Positions 1 to 7,465 of a stretch of 64,000 bases of DNA are shown piece after piece. This stretch comes from Paenibacillus baekrokdamisoli (lineage in GTDB: Bacteria; Bacillota; Bacilli; Paenibacillales; Paenibacillaceae), in the NCBI RefSeq assembly GCF_003945345.1, contig NZ_AP019308.1, positions 1,984,001 through 2,048,000 on the forward strand. Direction: 5' to 3'. Below the pieces are notes generated by a model. That model was not told the DNA's origin. It saw only the letters and a list, made by a program, of their open reading frames with translations, and ran no database searches. Both the position numbers and the translations under genes were made by a program. Within the stretch, counting starts at the first letter, position 1; each line of letters opens with the position of its first letter.

Positions 1-178
1 ATTCCCAAACGATCACTTGACCGAGACAACTCTCTGACTCGTGAATTATTCCTGTTGAAGGATTGGGTACACGACTTTCATCAATGTTATTATGCTTAAC
101 AAATTCAGTAGAGATATTAACTATTCTCAGTTCTTCAATATTGCTATCAGCCCACTGTTTAAACTTCTTTCTTATCAT
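1..178 (-). CDS. Hypothetical cassette protein, 3' end outside window
   Basis: This minus-strand reading frame starts at an ATG at 178-176, preceded by a clear GGAGG Shine-Dalgarno at 190-186, and stays open to the window edge (59 codons visible). The visible protein begins MIRKKFKQWADSN and contains IIHESESCLGQVIVWE near the edge. I do not recognise the family. It sits in the same orientation and context as the other cassette genes: its cassette begins at the core AAC of attC 1 (242-244), and its own attC would lie beyond position 1. Only the N-terminal part can be judged. Confidence 0.6.
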   Translation of the reverse strand, partial: MIRKKFKQWADSNIEELRIVNISTEFVKHNNIDESRVPNPSTGIIHESESCLGQVIVWE

Positions 179-237
179 TGAAAGGCCTCCTGCAATGAAG
201 AAAATTTATGAATAATCTTTACGGTTTCGCTGATTTC

Positions 238-399
238 CTATAACGTCTTTGTATTCACGAACCTTCACTGGCTTAAGGGCGCCAGCCCGGGTCCGACGGA
301 CTTAGCCAGTGCAGGGTTGTCCGGCTGCTCCCGCTCCCCCGAAATCCCTCTGCCGGACCGAGGGCCGGATGGCCCGATGCGTGAATACGGTGTTATCGG
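238..399 (-). repeat. attC-like site 1 (subtype A)
   Basis: The left core is CCTATAAC at 237-244 and the right core GTTATCGGA at 392-400. Inside are an inverted TATTCACG/CGTGAATA pair and a large palindromic arm built on CACTGGCTTAAG and CTTAGCCAGTG, followed by the shared GTCCGGCTG and CCGGACCGAGGGCC boxes. It lies directly after the stop codon of the HNH-like gene, as an attC should. Its right core is complementary to the left core of site 2 (TCCGATAAC), which marks the far end of the same cassette. Confidence 0.85.
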
Positions 400-422
400 A
401 AGTTCATGACTCCATGAATTAC

Positions 423-1472
423 TTATATAAATACATTTAAATCATGAAATGAAACCAAGGTTTCTCCCTTTAAGTTTGTTGTTTCTGCAAATATTCTGTT
501 AATTTCTTCTTGTCTTTTTAAAGGTAACTCTTCCCATCTCGTTGGAGAAAAGGCAATATTCTCAACATATTTCACTAGAATATTAGATAAAACTATTTTT
601 TTATGTGCTATTGAATACTTATTTATCTGTTCCAAAAATTTATAACGTTCTTTATCTCTTCTATAGTGACTCATTAAAACATACGTTTTCCCATCCTGAG
701 GGAAAACGTTAATAAACAATGGTGCTAAGTAAGCGTCCAGCCTAGTAAGATCATTGATAATCTTTCCACTAAAATCCGTGACAATATTAATCAACGAGGA
801 TGCGGCCAAATGATATTCCTCATCGAAGACAATAACGTTGGTAACTAAGTTGTGATATTTTTTGTTTTTCATATTATTTTCAAATGCAACTCTATAGTTT
901 TCGTACTTAAATAAAGCAGCCGCAAATCCTTGACCTTGTATTCCCATGATTTCATATAAATAATTGATTTGTTCAATTGATGGTTTCTTTCGTTCAAATA
1001 TTTTATTTACTTCGCTGAACTGACCATTGTCCAATAAACTAATTATGTTTTGTGTCATCTTAAGGCATGTTTGTTTAGCATGATATTCTTTTGCCAGTGA
1101 GCGATAGGCGAAAATCAATTCTTGTTCCTTGTTTCCAGGTTGATAGTCATAATTTTCAATTGGTGAGAAAAGCTTTGCATCATGGTAACCACAAAACCCA
1201 GTAAAAGTGGAAACTTTTTTTCTCCCTTCCTTTTTCATTTTTGAACCAAAAGGATTTCCGATTTCAAGTTCAAATTGCATTACATTACCATCACGTGAGA
1301 TCTTATTTAAGATCTTATTATTTTGAATTGAATGGGCCTTTATGATTTCATTACTACATTCATTATCATGATGAAAACAAGCTTTCCATATCGATTGTTT
1401 TCTTATTTTATTGTAACTCTCTTTCATGATACGAGAATCTAGTGGATCCTTAGTCATTTTATTCATCTCCAT
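423..1472 (-). CDS. HNH-like zinc-binding protein, cassette gene
   Basis: A 349-residue acidic/basic mixed soluble protein. Residues about 30-125 carry Cys/His pairs: CFHHDNEC, then KAHSIQ, then GFCGYHDAKLFSPIE. This is an HNH-like or treble-clef arrangement that I associate with uncharacterised proteins of accessory and defence regions. The C-terminal two thirds have no motif I recognise and look helical. There is no signal peptide or membrane segment. The start may be the first ATG or the ATG at codon 3. It is the only gene between attC 1 and attC 2, and so forms one cassette. Its function is unknown; a nuclease role is inference from the Cys/His pattern only. Confidence 0.75.
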   Translation of the reverse strand: MEMNKMTKDPLDSRIMKESYNKIRKQSIWKACFHHDNECSNEIIKAHSIQNNKILNKISRDGNVMQFELEIGNPFGSKMKKEGRKKVSTFTGFCGYHDAKLFSPIENYDYQPGNKEQELIFAYRSLAKEYHAKQTCLKMTQNIISLLDNGQFSEVNKIFERKKPSIEQINYLYEIMGIQGQGFAAALFKYENYRVAFENNMKNKKYHNLVTNVIVFDEEYHLAASSLINIVTDFSGKIINDLTRLDAYLAPLFINVFPQDGKTYVLMSHYRRDKERYKFLEQINKYSIAHKKIVLSNILVKYVENIAFSPTRWEELPLKRQEEINRIFAETTNLKGETLVSFHDLNVFI

Positions 1473-1485
1473 ATTTCATGAATTT

Positions 1486-1646
1486 CCGATAACGTGTTGT
1501 ATTCACGAACCCTCACTGGCTTAAGGGCGCCAGCCCGGGTCGTCAGACTTAGCCAGTGCAGGGTTGTCCGGTGTTCCCGCTTCCCCGAAATCCCTCTGCC
1601 GGACCAAGGGCCGGATGGCCCGATGCGTGAATATGGTGTTATCCGA
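1486..1646 (-). repeat. attC-like site 2 (subtype A)
   Basis: The left core is CCGATAAC ending at 1493 and the right core GTTATCCGAAG begins at 1638. The large arm is the CACTGGCTTAAG / CTTAGCCAGTG type, nearly identical to sites 1 and 7. The central box reads GTCCGGTG, a shortened form of the usual GTCCGGCTG. It follows a cassette that has no intact gene. Confidence 0.85.
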
Positions 1647-1722
1647 AGCCTTCGTCATCTCGAGTTACTTTCATACTTCTTCAAAGTCTCTCAAAATGTC
1701 TGGTCTTCTTCTCTTTCATCTT

Positions 1723-2110
1723 TCAACTTCTGTCCTTCATTTCTTTTCTTTCAACCATTCTCTCAACAAATTCCCTTAGATCTTCATATTGTTCTAGATC
1801 TCTATGAGTCCTTAACATCGCCTCTATTTATATCCTCATCTCCAACTCATTATGGATTATGGTTTAATCATCTCTATCTTTATTCGGGCCCCTTGTCTTT
1901 AAAACTGTATTTGTCTTTCATTTCCTTTAAATCGTTCTTATTAAGGTCTATCCATCTTCCTTTATATGGTATTGTATCCTATTCTAATTCCTCTGACACT
2001 ATATTCTTGATATACAAATAAAGCGCCGCAGGCTTCGATCAGTTCCCTAAATCGATCACCTAACGACACTTCATTTGCATTGGGTTTTAACCATTCTCGA
2101 AGGTTTCGAA
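1723..2110 (-). pseudogene. Decayed cassette gene, no intact ORF
   Basis: Between attC 2 and attC 3 no long minus-strand frame survives. Three minus-strand pieces in shifting frames can be read in order: one running into the cassette with NLREWLKPNANE and ending GIRIGYNTI; one continuing as PYKGRWIDLNKNDLKEMKD after a one-base shift; and one ending DLEQYEDLREFVERMVERK with a stop at 1725-1723. The smooth continuation across the first shift suggests one gene damaged by indels. I do not recognise the protein. Plus-strand frames here begin inside the attC and look spurious. Confidence 0.45.
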
Positions 2111-2257
2111 TAACGTTCTTGTATTCGCGACGTCCATTCCCCTCAGATAGCTCTTATCTTAGGGGAATGGATGTATCTGCCTGAACCCTTCTTCCTCGAG
2201 AATACTTCTGGCAGATCAAGGGCCGTATGGCCCGCAGCGCAAATATGGTGTTATCTG
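2107..2257 (-). repeat. attC-like site 3 (subtype C)
   Basis: The left core TCGAATAAC ends at 2114 and the right core GTTATCTGAAG begins at 2250. The large arm is the compact type with a perfect hairpin around AGATAGCTCTTATCTTAGGGG, flanked by CCATTCCCC and GGGGAATGG. The usual TTCACG pair appears here as TTCGCG/CGCAAA, a partly degenerate form. It lies after the stop of the metallophosphoesterase gene. Confidence 0.82.
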
Positions 2258-2286
2258 AAGTATCAAGCCCACCTTGAACCCGACTT

Positions 2287-2874
2287 CTAAATCTCTATAA
2301 TATGGTATCCAAAAGCATTTATTATCTCTGTCTTCTTATAATGATGTATTCTTTGGTTTCTTCCATAGTTCAAATGTTGATGGCCATGTAACAAATATCT
2401 AGGATTATATTGGTTCATAAATTCTATAAAGCATTCAAATCCTCTATGACATAAATCATCACCGTCTCCAATTCTGTAAGCTGGGGCGTGTGTCACTAAA
2501 ATATCTACGCCATTACTTAGCCATAGCCTTAGCTTAAGTTTAGTTATTCTCCAACTCATTTGTCTTTCTGAAAATTGATATTCTCCGGGGCTGTAGCGGT
2601 AACTACCACCAAGTCCCAATATGCGAATTCCATTATAAGTAACTATTCTATCTTCAATGCTTTCGCACCCTTCAGGTGGATCTGATTTGTATTTAGTATC
2701 ATGATTTCCATGAACATAAAATAAAGGAGCGTTAATCATGCTCACTAGAAAAGATAGATATTCTGCTTTAAGATCACCGCAAGAAATAATTATGTTGATG
2801 TCCTTAAACTTCTTGGGTTCAAAATGATCCCATATGTATTTTGATTCTTCATCGGAGATAACTAATATTCTCAT
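2287..2874 (-). CDS. Metallophosphoesterase, cassette gene
   Basis: A 195-residue calcineurin-like phosphoesterase. The family motifs appear in order: SDEES near residue 7 (where many relatives have DxH), SCGDL near 31, YVHGNHD near 53-59, THAPA near 128 and HGHQHLN near 163. These form the two-metal site of the fold; the Asp-Glu first motif occurs in a known Firmicutes subgroup, so it need not mean loss of activity. The substrate is not predictable. It is predicted cytoplasmic. GGAG precedes the ATG. It is the only gene between attC 3 and attC 4. Confidence 0.88.
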   Translation of the reverse strand: MRILVISDEESKYIWDHFEPKKFKDINIIISCGDLKAEYLSFLVSMINAPLFYVHGNHDTKYKSDPPEGCESIEDRIVTYNGIRILGLGGSYRYSPGEYQFSERQMSWRITKLKLRLWLSNGVDILVTHAPAYRIGDGDDLCHRGFECFIEFMNQYNPRYLLHGHQHLNYGRNQRIHHYKKTEIINAFGYHIIEI

Positions 2875-2921
2875 TTAATCTCCTCCGGTTTAGATCTTAA
2901 TAAAAGCACTGCTTGATATTT

Positions 2922-3088
2922 CAGATAACGTTCTTGTATTCACGAACCCGAGAGCCTTAAGTGAGCGTTAGCGAACGGGTCGCCAGACTTAGGCTCGCAG
3001 TGGTTGTCCGGCTGATTCCACCCTCGGCACTTCTACTTCGGTCCGGACCGAGGGCTAATGCCCGAAGCGTGAATACGGTGTTATATGA
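2922..3088 (-). repeat. attC-like site 4 (subtype B)
   Basis: The left core CAGATAAC ends at 2929; the right core GTTATATGAC begins at 3080 and is the exact complement of the left core of site 5. The large arm is built on GAGAGCCTTAAG and CTTAGGCTC, with an inner AGTGAGCGTTAGCGAACGGG segment. Site 8 is the only other member of this subtype in the window. Confidence 0.85.
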
Positions 3089-3111
3089 CGTCGCTGGCTT
3101 CTATGAGTTAC

Positions 3112-3753
3112 TTAAAACATTTCTTCGTAATCTTCTTTCTCTTCTACTCTTTCATGCCTTATCCATGACATCTCATTAATCCCTACTATTTCTTTAAATT
3201 CATCAACTAGATTAAATAATTTCTTATGTTCTCTATAATATGTTGGATTAAGAATTAATCTTAATTTCTCAATCTGCTCATTAGTTATGTCAAACAGTTT
3301 AAATGCTGACACGTTACATTCATCAAACAATTGTTCAATCGCATCATCAAGTATACCGTTCTCAAAAACTTCTTTTGAGATCTCTTCTTGCAAATCATCG
3401 TCGTATAATTCGAATATCTCTTTATCTGGATAGCGTTCTTGAAGTATTTCATGAATTATTTCTCCAGGCAATTCATATGAAATCCGTAAATATGCGATTT
3501 CTTGACCATTAGAAAAGATCCTGTATCCCCAAAAGTGATCGCTAAAATTAGTAAAATAAAGCACTGGTGCATCATTAGATAGTTGGTATATGTAATCAGG
3601 GGCATCTTGATACTCTAAATAATTATCATCATGAGTTAAGTACGCCACCCATTTCTCGTCTAAGACCTTAATAAGAGATCCAGGTACTGCATGTTTTCGT
3701 ATTGCTTCTTTTTGAGATGCCATCAATAATTGGCCCGAAGTGAATTCACTCAT
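3112..3753 (-). CDS. Hypothetical acidic protein, cassette gene
   Basis: A 213-residue soluble protein, strongly acidic in its second half (KEIFELYDDDLQEEISKEVF, then the EEKEDYEEMF end). It has no signal peptide, membrane segment or motif I can assign. The N-terminal half is rich in aromatic residues (DNYLEYQDAPDYIYQL, DHFWGYRIF) and looks like an alpha/beta fold; an immunity or SMI1-like role is possible but unsupported. GGAATG precedes the ATG. It is the single gene of its cassette. Confidence 0.65.
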   Translation of the reverse strand: MSEFTSGQLLMASQKEAIRKHAVPGSLIKVLDEKWVAYLTHDDNYLEYQDAPDYIYQLSNDAPVLYFTNFSDHFWGYRIFSNGQEIAYLRISYELPGEIIHEILQERYPDKEIFELYDDDLQEEISKEVFENGILDDAIEQLFDECNVSAFKLFDITNEQIEKLRLILNPTYYREHKKLFNLVDEFKEIVGINEMSWIRHERVEEKEDYEEMF

Positions 3754-3789
3754 TCTTATTCATTCCTTTCATTATCATCTCAGCGATGT

Positions 3790-3940
3790 CATATAACGTT
3801 CGTGTATTCGCGACGTCCATTCCCCTTAGATAGCTCTTATCTTAGGGGAATGGATGTATCTGCCTGACTTATCTTCCTCGAAAATTCCTCTGGCAGATCA
3901 AGGGCCGAATGGCCCGCAACGCGAATATGGTGTTATAAGA
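3790..3940 (-). repeat. attC-like site 5 (subtype C)
   Basis: The left core CATATAAC ends at 3797 and the right core GTTATAAGATG begins at 3932. The arm CCATTCCCCTTAGATAGC pairs with TTATCTTAGGGGAATGG. It is almost the same as site 3, including the variant GTATTCGCGA box. The right core and the left core of site 6 differ at one base, which suggests a point mutation since insertion. Confidence 0.83.
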
Positions 3941-3982
3941 TGTCCCCGCCTTCGAAGGATTGCTATTCATATTTTATTATTA

Positions 3983-4450
3983 TTATTCATAACTACCTTG
4001 TATAGGAGGAAGTAATTTATAAGCTTCTTTTGATTGAATAATTTCAATGATTGTTGTTGTCATTTTTATAAATTCCTTATCGCGTAACCGATCAGTAAAT
4101 TCTCCCTTCCAATTAATTATTTTTTTCTTGCCATTATACTGTATTTCGAATCTATATCCTGAAGTCGGCTCCATAACCAATCCTTCTATTTCATTTAGAT
4201 AATTAAACAAATTAATATCCTTCATCAATTTATAAATTTGTTTCTTCTCTTTTTCCGTCAAATTAAGTTCGGTTGTAATTGCACCATTCATTACAAGATC
4301 CTTAGTATAAGTTCCTTCAAAAGTATTTAGTATATTATTATAAAAACTCCCATATTCAAATGTAAAATTAAAGTCCTTCGGATATACTTGAGAATCTGAG
4401 CAACCAACAATTGAAAGAATCAATATCAATAGAAAAAATAATCTCTTCAT
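3983..4450 (-). CDS. Predicted lipoprotein, cassette gene
   Basis: About 155 residues. The ATG at 4450 (MKRLFFLLILILSIVGC) is chosen because AGGTGAG lies just upstream; an earlier in-frame codon at 4459 overlaps that site. The N-terminus is a lipoprotein signal peptide with lipobox SIVGC, so the mature protein should be lipid-anchored on the outer face of the membrane. The rest is a small hydrophilic domain with an EIQYNGKKKIINWKGE strand pattern and no family I recognise. It is the sole gene of its cassette; exported products are common among integron cassettes. Confidence 0.72.
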   Translation of the reverse strand: MKRLFFLLILILSIVGCSDSQVYPKDFNFTFEYGSFYNNILNTFEGTYTKDLVMNGAITTELNLTEKEKKQIYKLMKDINLFNYLNEIEGLVMEPTSGYRFEIQYNGKKKIINWKGEFTDRLRDKEFIKMTTTIIEIIQSKEAYKLLPPIQGSYE

Positions 4451-4485
4451 CGAGATCACTCACCTAATATTATTTGCGGGGATTT

Positions 4486-4635
4486 CTGATAACGTTCTTG
4501 TATTCACGACGTCGATCTCCCTTAGATAGCTCTTATCTTAGGGAGATCGATGTGTCCGCCTGATCCAGCTTCCTCGAAATGCCTCGGGCGGACCGAGGGC
4601 CGATTGGCCCGATGTGTGAATATGGTGTTAGCAGA
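4486..4635 (-). repeat. attC-like site 6 (subtype C)
   Basis: The left core CTGATAAC ends at 4493 and the right core GTTAGCAGAAG begins at 4627. The arm CGATCTCCCTTAGATAGC pairs with TTATCTTAGGGAGATCG, with compensating base changes relative to sites 3 and 5. Covariation of this kind means structure, not only sequence, is kept. Confidence 0.84.
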
Positions 4636-4657
4636 AGTAACTGCCTCCCTGTATAAC

Positions 4658-5116
4658 CTACAAATTCCTTTCTACTATTGGTATATAGATATCTGCATTA
4701 TTGAAGTGCTGTTCTTCTCCAAATCTAAATACTTCTAGTGCTAGTGATCTTGTGTTATTCTCAAGACCATTTTCTTTCAAGTATTCCTTGCTTAGTGCAT
4801 ATGGATCTTGATCTGCTGATCTCACCTTGACATATCGTTGACTCGGTACGTGGAATCCAATCATTCCATTCGGAATATCCTTAATTTCTGTAACTTCCAC
4901 ACAATAAATATATGTAAACAATATATCATTAGCAAAATGAGGACATACATATTCTTGCTCATTGATAGTTCCTTTAATTTCATTCCTTCTTGCAAGAAAA
5001 AGCTGGTTTGTTTCTATCATTCTTTCTGAATCAAATCTTTGGAATACATTTGTCACCGGAACTCCGATAAAATACTTTGTTTCTAATGTAACGATTTCGA
5101 TTTGATTGGTTTTCAT
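4658..5116 (-). CDS. GyrI-like effector-binding protein, cassette gene
   Basis: About 152 residues. I place the start at the last of three adjacent ATG codons (5116), seven bases after GGGAGA. The protein resembles the GyrI-like small-molecule-binding domain found alone or at the C-terminus of AraC and MerR regulators: an N-terminal strand ETKYFIGVPV, a central FTYIYCVEVTE strand, VPSQRYVKVRS, and the terminal NADIYIPIVE strand. There is no DNA-binding domain, so it is a stand-alone member; such proteins bind or hydrolyse hydrophobic compounds. The ligand cannot be read from sequence. It is the sole gene of its cassette. Confidence 0.72.
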   Translation of the reverse strand: MKTNQIEIVTLETKYFIGVPVTNVFQRFDSERMIETNQLFLARRNEIKGTINEQEYVCPHFANDILFTYIYCVEVTEIKDIPNGMIGFHVPSQRYVKVRSADQDPYALSKEYLKENGLENNTRSLALEVFRFGEEQHFNNADIYIPIVERNL

Positions 5117-5163
5117 CATCATCTCTCCCATTGATTATTATTAATAAAGTCTTGCAGTTATTT

Positions 5164-5329
5164 CAGCTAACGTTCTTGTATTCACGAACCCTCACTGGCT
5201 TAAGGGGCGAATGCCCCGGGTCCGACGGACTTAGCCAGTGCAGGGTTGTCCGGCTGCTTCCGCTTCCCCGAATTCCCTCTGCCGGACCGAGGGCCGGATG
5301 GCCCGATGCGTGAATATGTTGTTATGCGA
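5164..5329 (-). repeat. attC-like site 7 (subtype A)
   Basis: The left core CAGCTAAC ends at 5171; the right core GTTATGCGAAG begins at 5321 and matches the left core of site 8 (TTCGCATAAC). The arm is the CACTGGCTTAAG / CTTAGCCAGTG type with an inner GGGGCGAATGCCCC hairpin that sites 1 and 2 have in a different form. Confidence 0.84.
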
Positions 5330-5347
5330 AGTGCAGTACTTCATGGA

Positions 5348-5848
5348 TCATCTATCAAATAGTTCTTTCCTTAATTCATAAAACTGCTTTACTAATGGAT
5401 GTTCTATTTCTTTTATTTCAATATCTTTAAATCGTCTTTTTCCAAGTCTCTTATCAATTAATCCGAAGGCTTTATAGATAGGGTTATTTGAAGTTAATAT
5501 CTCTGAGAAAGGGGTATTTAGATAATTCTTTAGATTCCTTGTTATATGGCTTGTTTCATGGAGGCCGGTATTCATTATTCTTTTAACATTCTCTGATTGA
5601 ATATTAGGTCTGTAAAAATCCTCATGGTATCCATGTTGAAGCGAGTGAAGTGAAATATCTTCTGGTAGAGGATTCATATACCAGTGGTAATATCCGCCTC
5701 CAAATATCTTCTCTCCATCTAGAGTTACCCACGCTTCACCATATCCATCATGAGCTTCATGATATCTAGTCACATGAATATCAATTCTTTTTCTCAATTC
5801 AGGAGTAATAAAATCTCGAATTAATACCCGTAGTTTTGACCAATCCAT
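5348..5848 (-). CDS. Hypothetical protein, possibly SF0329-like, cassette gene
   Basis: A 166-residue soluble protein. The N-terminal half reads MDWSKLRVLI, then HVTRYHEAHDGYGEAWVTLDG, a pattern I tentatively link to the uncharacterised SF0329-like family; HETSHITRNLKNYL follows near residue 95. AAAGGAG lies about 12 bases before the ATG. It has no signal peptide or membrane segment and an unknown function. It lies alone between attC 7 and attC 8, and so is a single-gene cassette. Confidence 0.65.
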   Translation of the reverse strand: MDWSKLRVLIRDFITPELRKRIDIHVTRYHEAHDGYGEAWVTLDGEKIFGGGYYHWYMNPLPEDISLHSLQHGYHEDFYRPNIQSENVKRIMNTGLHETSHITRNLKNYLNTPFSEILTSNNPIYKAFGLIDKRLGKRRFKDIEIKEIEHPLVKQFYELRKELFDR

Positions 5849-5887
5849 AGATTGTAAAAACTCCTTTCATCAAGGTATTCTGCATTT

Positions 5888-6054
5888 CGCATAACGTTCT
5901 TGTGTTCACGAACCCGAGAGCCTTAAGTGAGCGATAGCGAACGGGTCGTCAGACTTAGGCTCGCAGTGGTTGTCCGGCTGAATTTACCCTCATCACTTCA
6001 ACCTCGGTCCGGACCAAAGGCGTCAGCCCGCAGCGTGAATACGGTGTTATAAGA
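5888..6054 (-). repeat. attC-like site 8 (subtype B)
   Basis: The left core CGCATAAC ends at 5895; the right core GTTATAAGATG begins at 6046 and matches the left core of site 9 (CTTATAAC). The arm is GAGAGCCTTAAG / CTTAGGCTC, as in site 4. The GC-rich GGGCC box near the right end has drifted to AAAGGCGTCAGCCC. Confidence 0.83.
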
Positions 6055-6092
6055 TGTTGGCGCCTTCTTCGAGTTGCTTAATCAAGTTCTCA

Positions 6093-6422
6093 TTATAAAT
6101 CTTCTAATTTGTACTTCTTCATACATATTGGACATTTAAGAAAAATTATTACTCTATACTTCTTTCCGTAAAAATGTGTCCCATTAATACTATCCCAGCC
6201 TTCTACTATGAACTCCTTTTCTTTAGCTCTAACTAACCTTTGATTACATTCCTTACAATATTGCTTCTTAAAATAATACGCTTTTATTTCTTTAATACTA
6301 ATTTCTGTGACATATGACCGATTATATTTGGATCCAAAACTTTTGTAATTCATTGCAAATACAAGAATGACAATTATAATAACAAGAAGAACTACAAAAA
6401 AGAGTATTAGATCTATGTCCAT
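6093..6422 (-). CDS. Small membrane protein with zinc ribbon, cassette gene
   Basis: A 109-residue protein. Residues about 4-24 form one strongly hydrophobic membrane segment with a short acidic outside end (MDID). The C-terminal cytoplasmic part holds two CxxC pairs, YCKECNQR near 55 and KCPICMKK near 97, a likely single zinc ribbon split by about 40 residues. AAGGGA precedes the ATG. No family is recognised. It is the only gene of its cassette. Confidence 0.68.
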   Translation of the reverse strand: MDIDLILFFVVLLVIIIVILVFAMNYKSFGSKYNRSYVTEISIKEIKAYYFKKQYCKECNQRLVRAKEKEFIVEGWDSINGTHFYGKKYRVIIFLKCPICMKKYKLEDL

Positions 6423-6478
6423 GGTTTTATCTGTCCCTTGATTTTAGATTTTATATTTTATTAGATTTGCGCCAATTT

Positions 6479-6674
6479 CTTATAACGTTAATGTGTTCAC
6501 GACGTCCCACCGACTTAAGGCGACGTAGTCGCCGGCCGCGATGCGGTTAGTCGGTGCGGATGTGTCCGGCTGAATCTACTACCCTGCTTCTGCCAATTAC
6601 TTCTCCGAATCCTCATCTAACTTCAGCCGGACCGAGGGGCGAAGGCCCCGAAGCGTGAACATGGTGTTAGGCGA
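6479..6674 (-). repeat. attC-like site 9 (subtype D)
   Basis: The left core CTTATAAC ends at 6486; the right core GTTAGGCGAAG begins at 6666 and matches the left core of site 10 exactly. The arm is CCCACCGACTTAAG with GGTTAGTCGGTGCGG and an inner GGCGACGTAGTCGCC hairpin. This is the longer subtype, with about 40 extra bases between the GTCCGGCTG and CCGGACCGAGG boxes. Confidence 0.84.
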
Positions 6675-7465
6675 AGTTAAAATTCTACTCTGAATTTGCT
6701 ATCTGAATTTATTAAATTTCTATTTAAACAATATTTTTGAATTGTGCTTTCATCTGTATTGGTTACTATTGTGCCCAGAGTATTTACAACATCATATAAG
6801 TCATCAACTTCTAATTCTCTTATTGCTCCTTGTTGATACTTACTCCTTGGAACAGCTTTAAGAAACTTATCATCGACAATACAACGATTATGAACAATGA
6901 TATTCCTTAAGGCTATGAATTCTACGATTTTTTCTTTTCTATCGTTATCGACAACTAATGGTATTCCATTTTGTAAACACCACTCTTCAATATTTCCAAA
7001 CCCTTTATTAGCTAGACTTGAAATCTTGCTTTCAATTACTTCTTGTAATAATGCTTCAATTGAATCAGATTTGAGTACTTGCTCTATTGAAATGCTCGGT
7101 TGCTTATTATGAAGTATTTCTGGTTTGACAACCAAGACCTCTCTTATTAATGACACAATGTAAACCTGAAAGTTATCAACTACTCTACTTAGTATCATTT
7201 CTAATAATTCCTGAGAATGTTTTCTTAATTTTTTCACATTTTTACCAGGATTCTTCTTTAGTAATTCCTCTGGGCTTTTGATGAAATCTTCTTCATTTGC
7301 TTTTCCGTCAATGACTTCTAAAGTCATTCTTGCGTGATAAGGAATATAATCAGATATCATGATTGTATTTAATATAAAGAAAAATAGATCTAAATCTTTC
7401 TTGATGGACGCATAGTATTTATATGATGAATGAGTTCCAGTATCTGGAACTGAAAAGTTAAGATC

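Noticed and set aside
1494..2021. Plus-strand ORF of 175 codons.
   Set aside because: It starts inside attC 2, has low-complexity Ser/Leu/Phe composition and no ribosome binding site; it is opposite to all other cassette genes.
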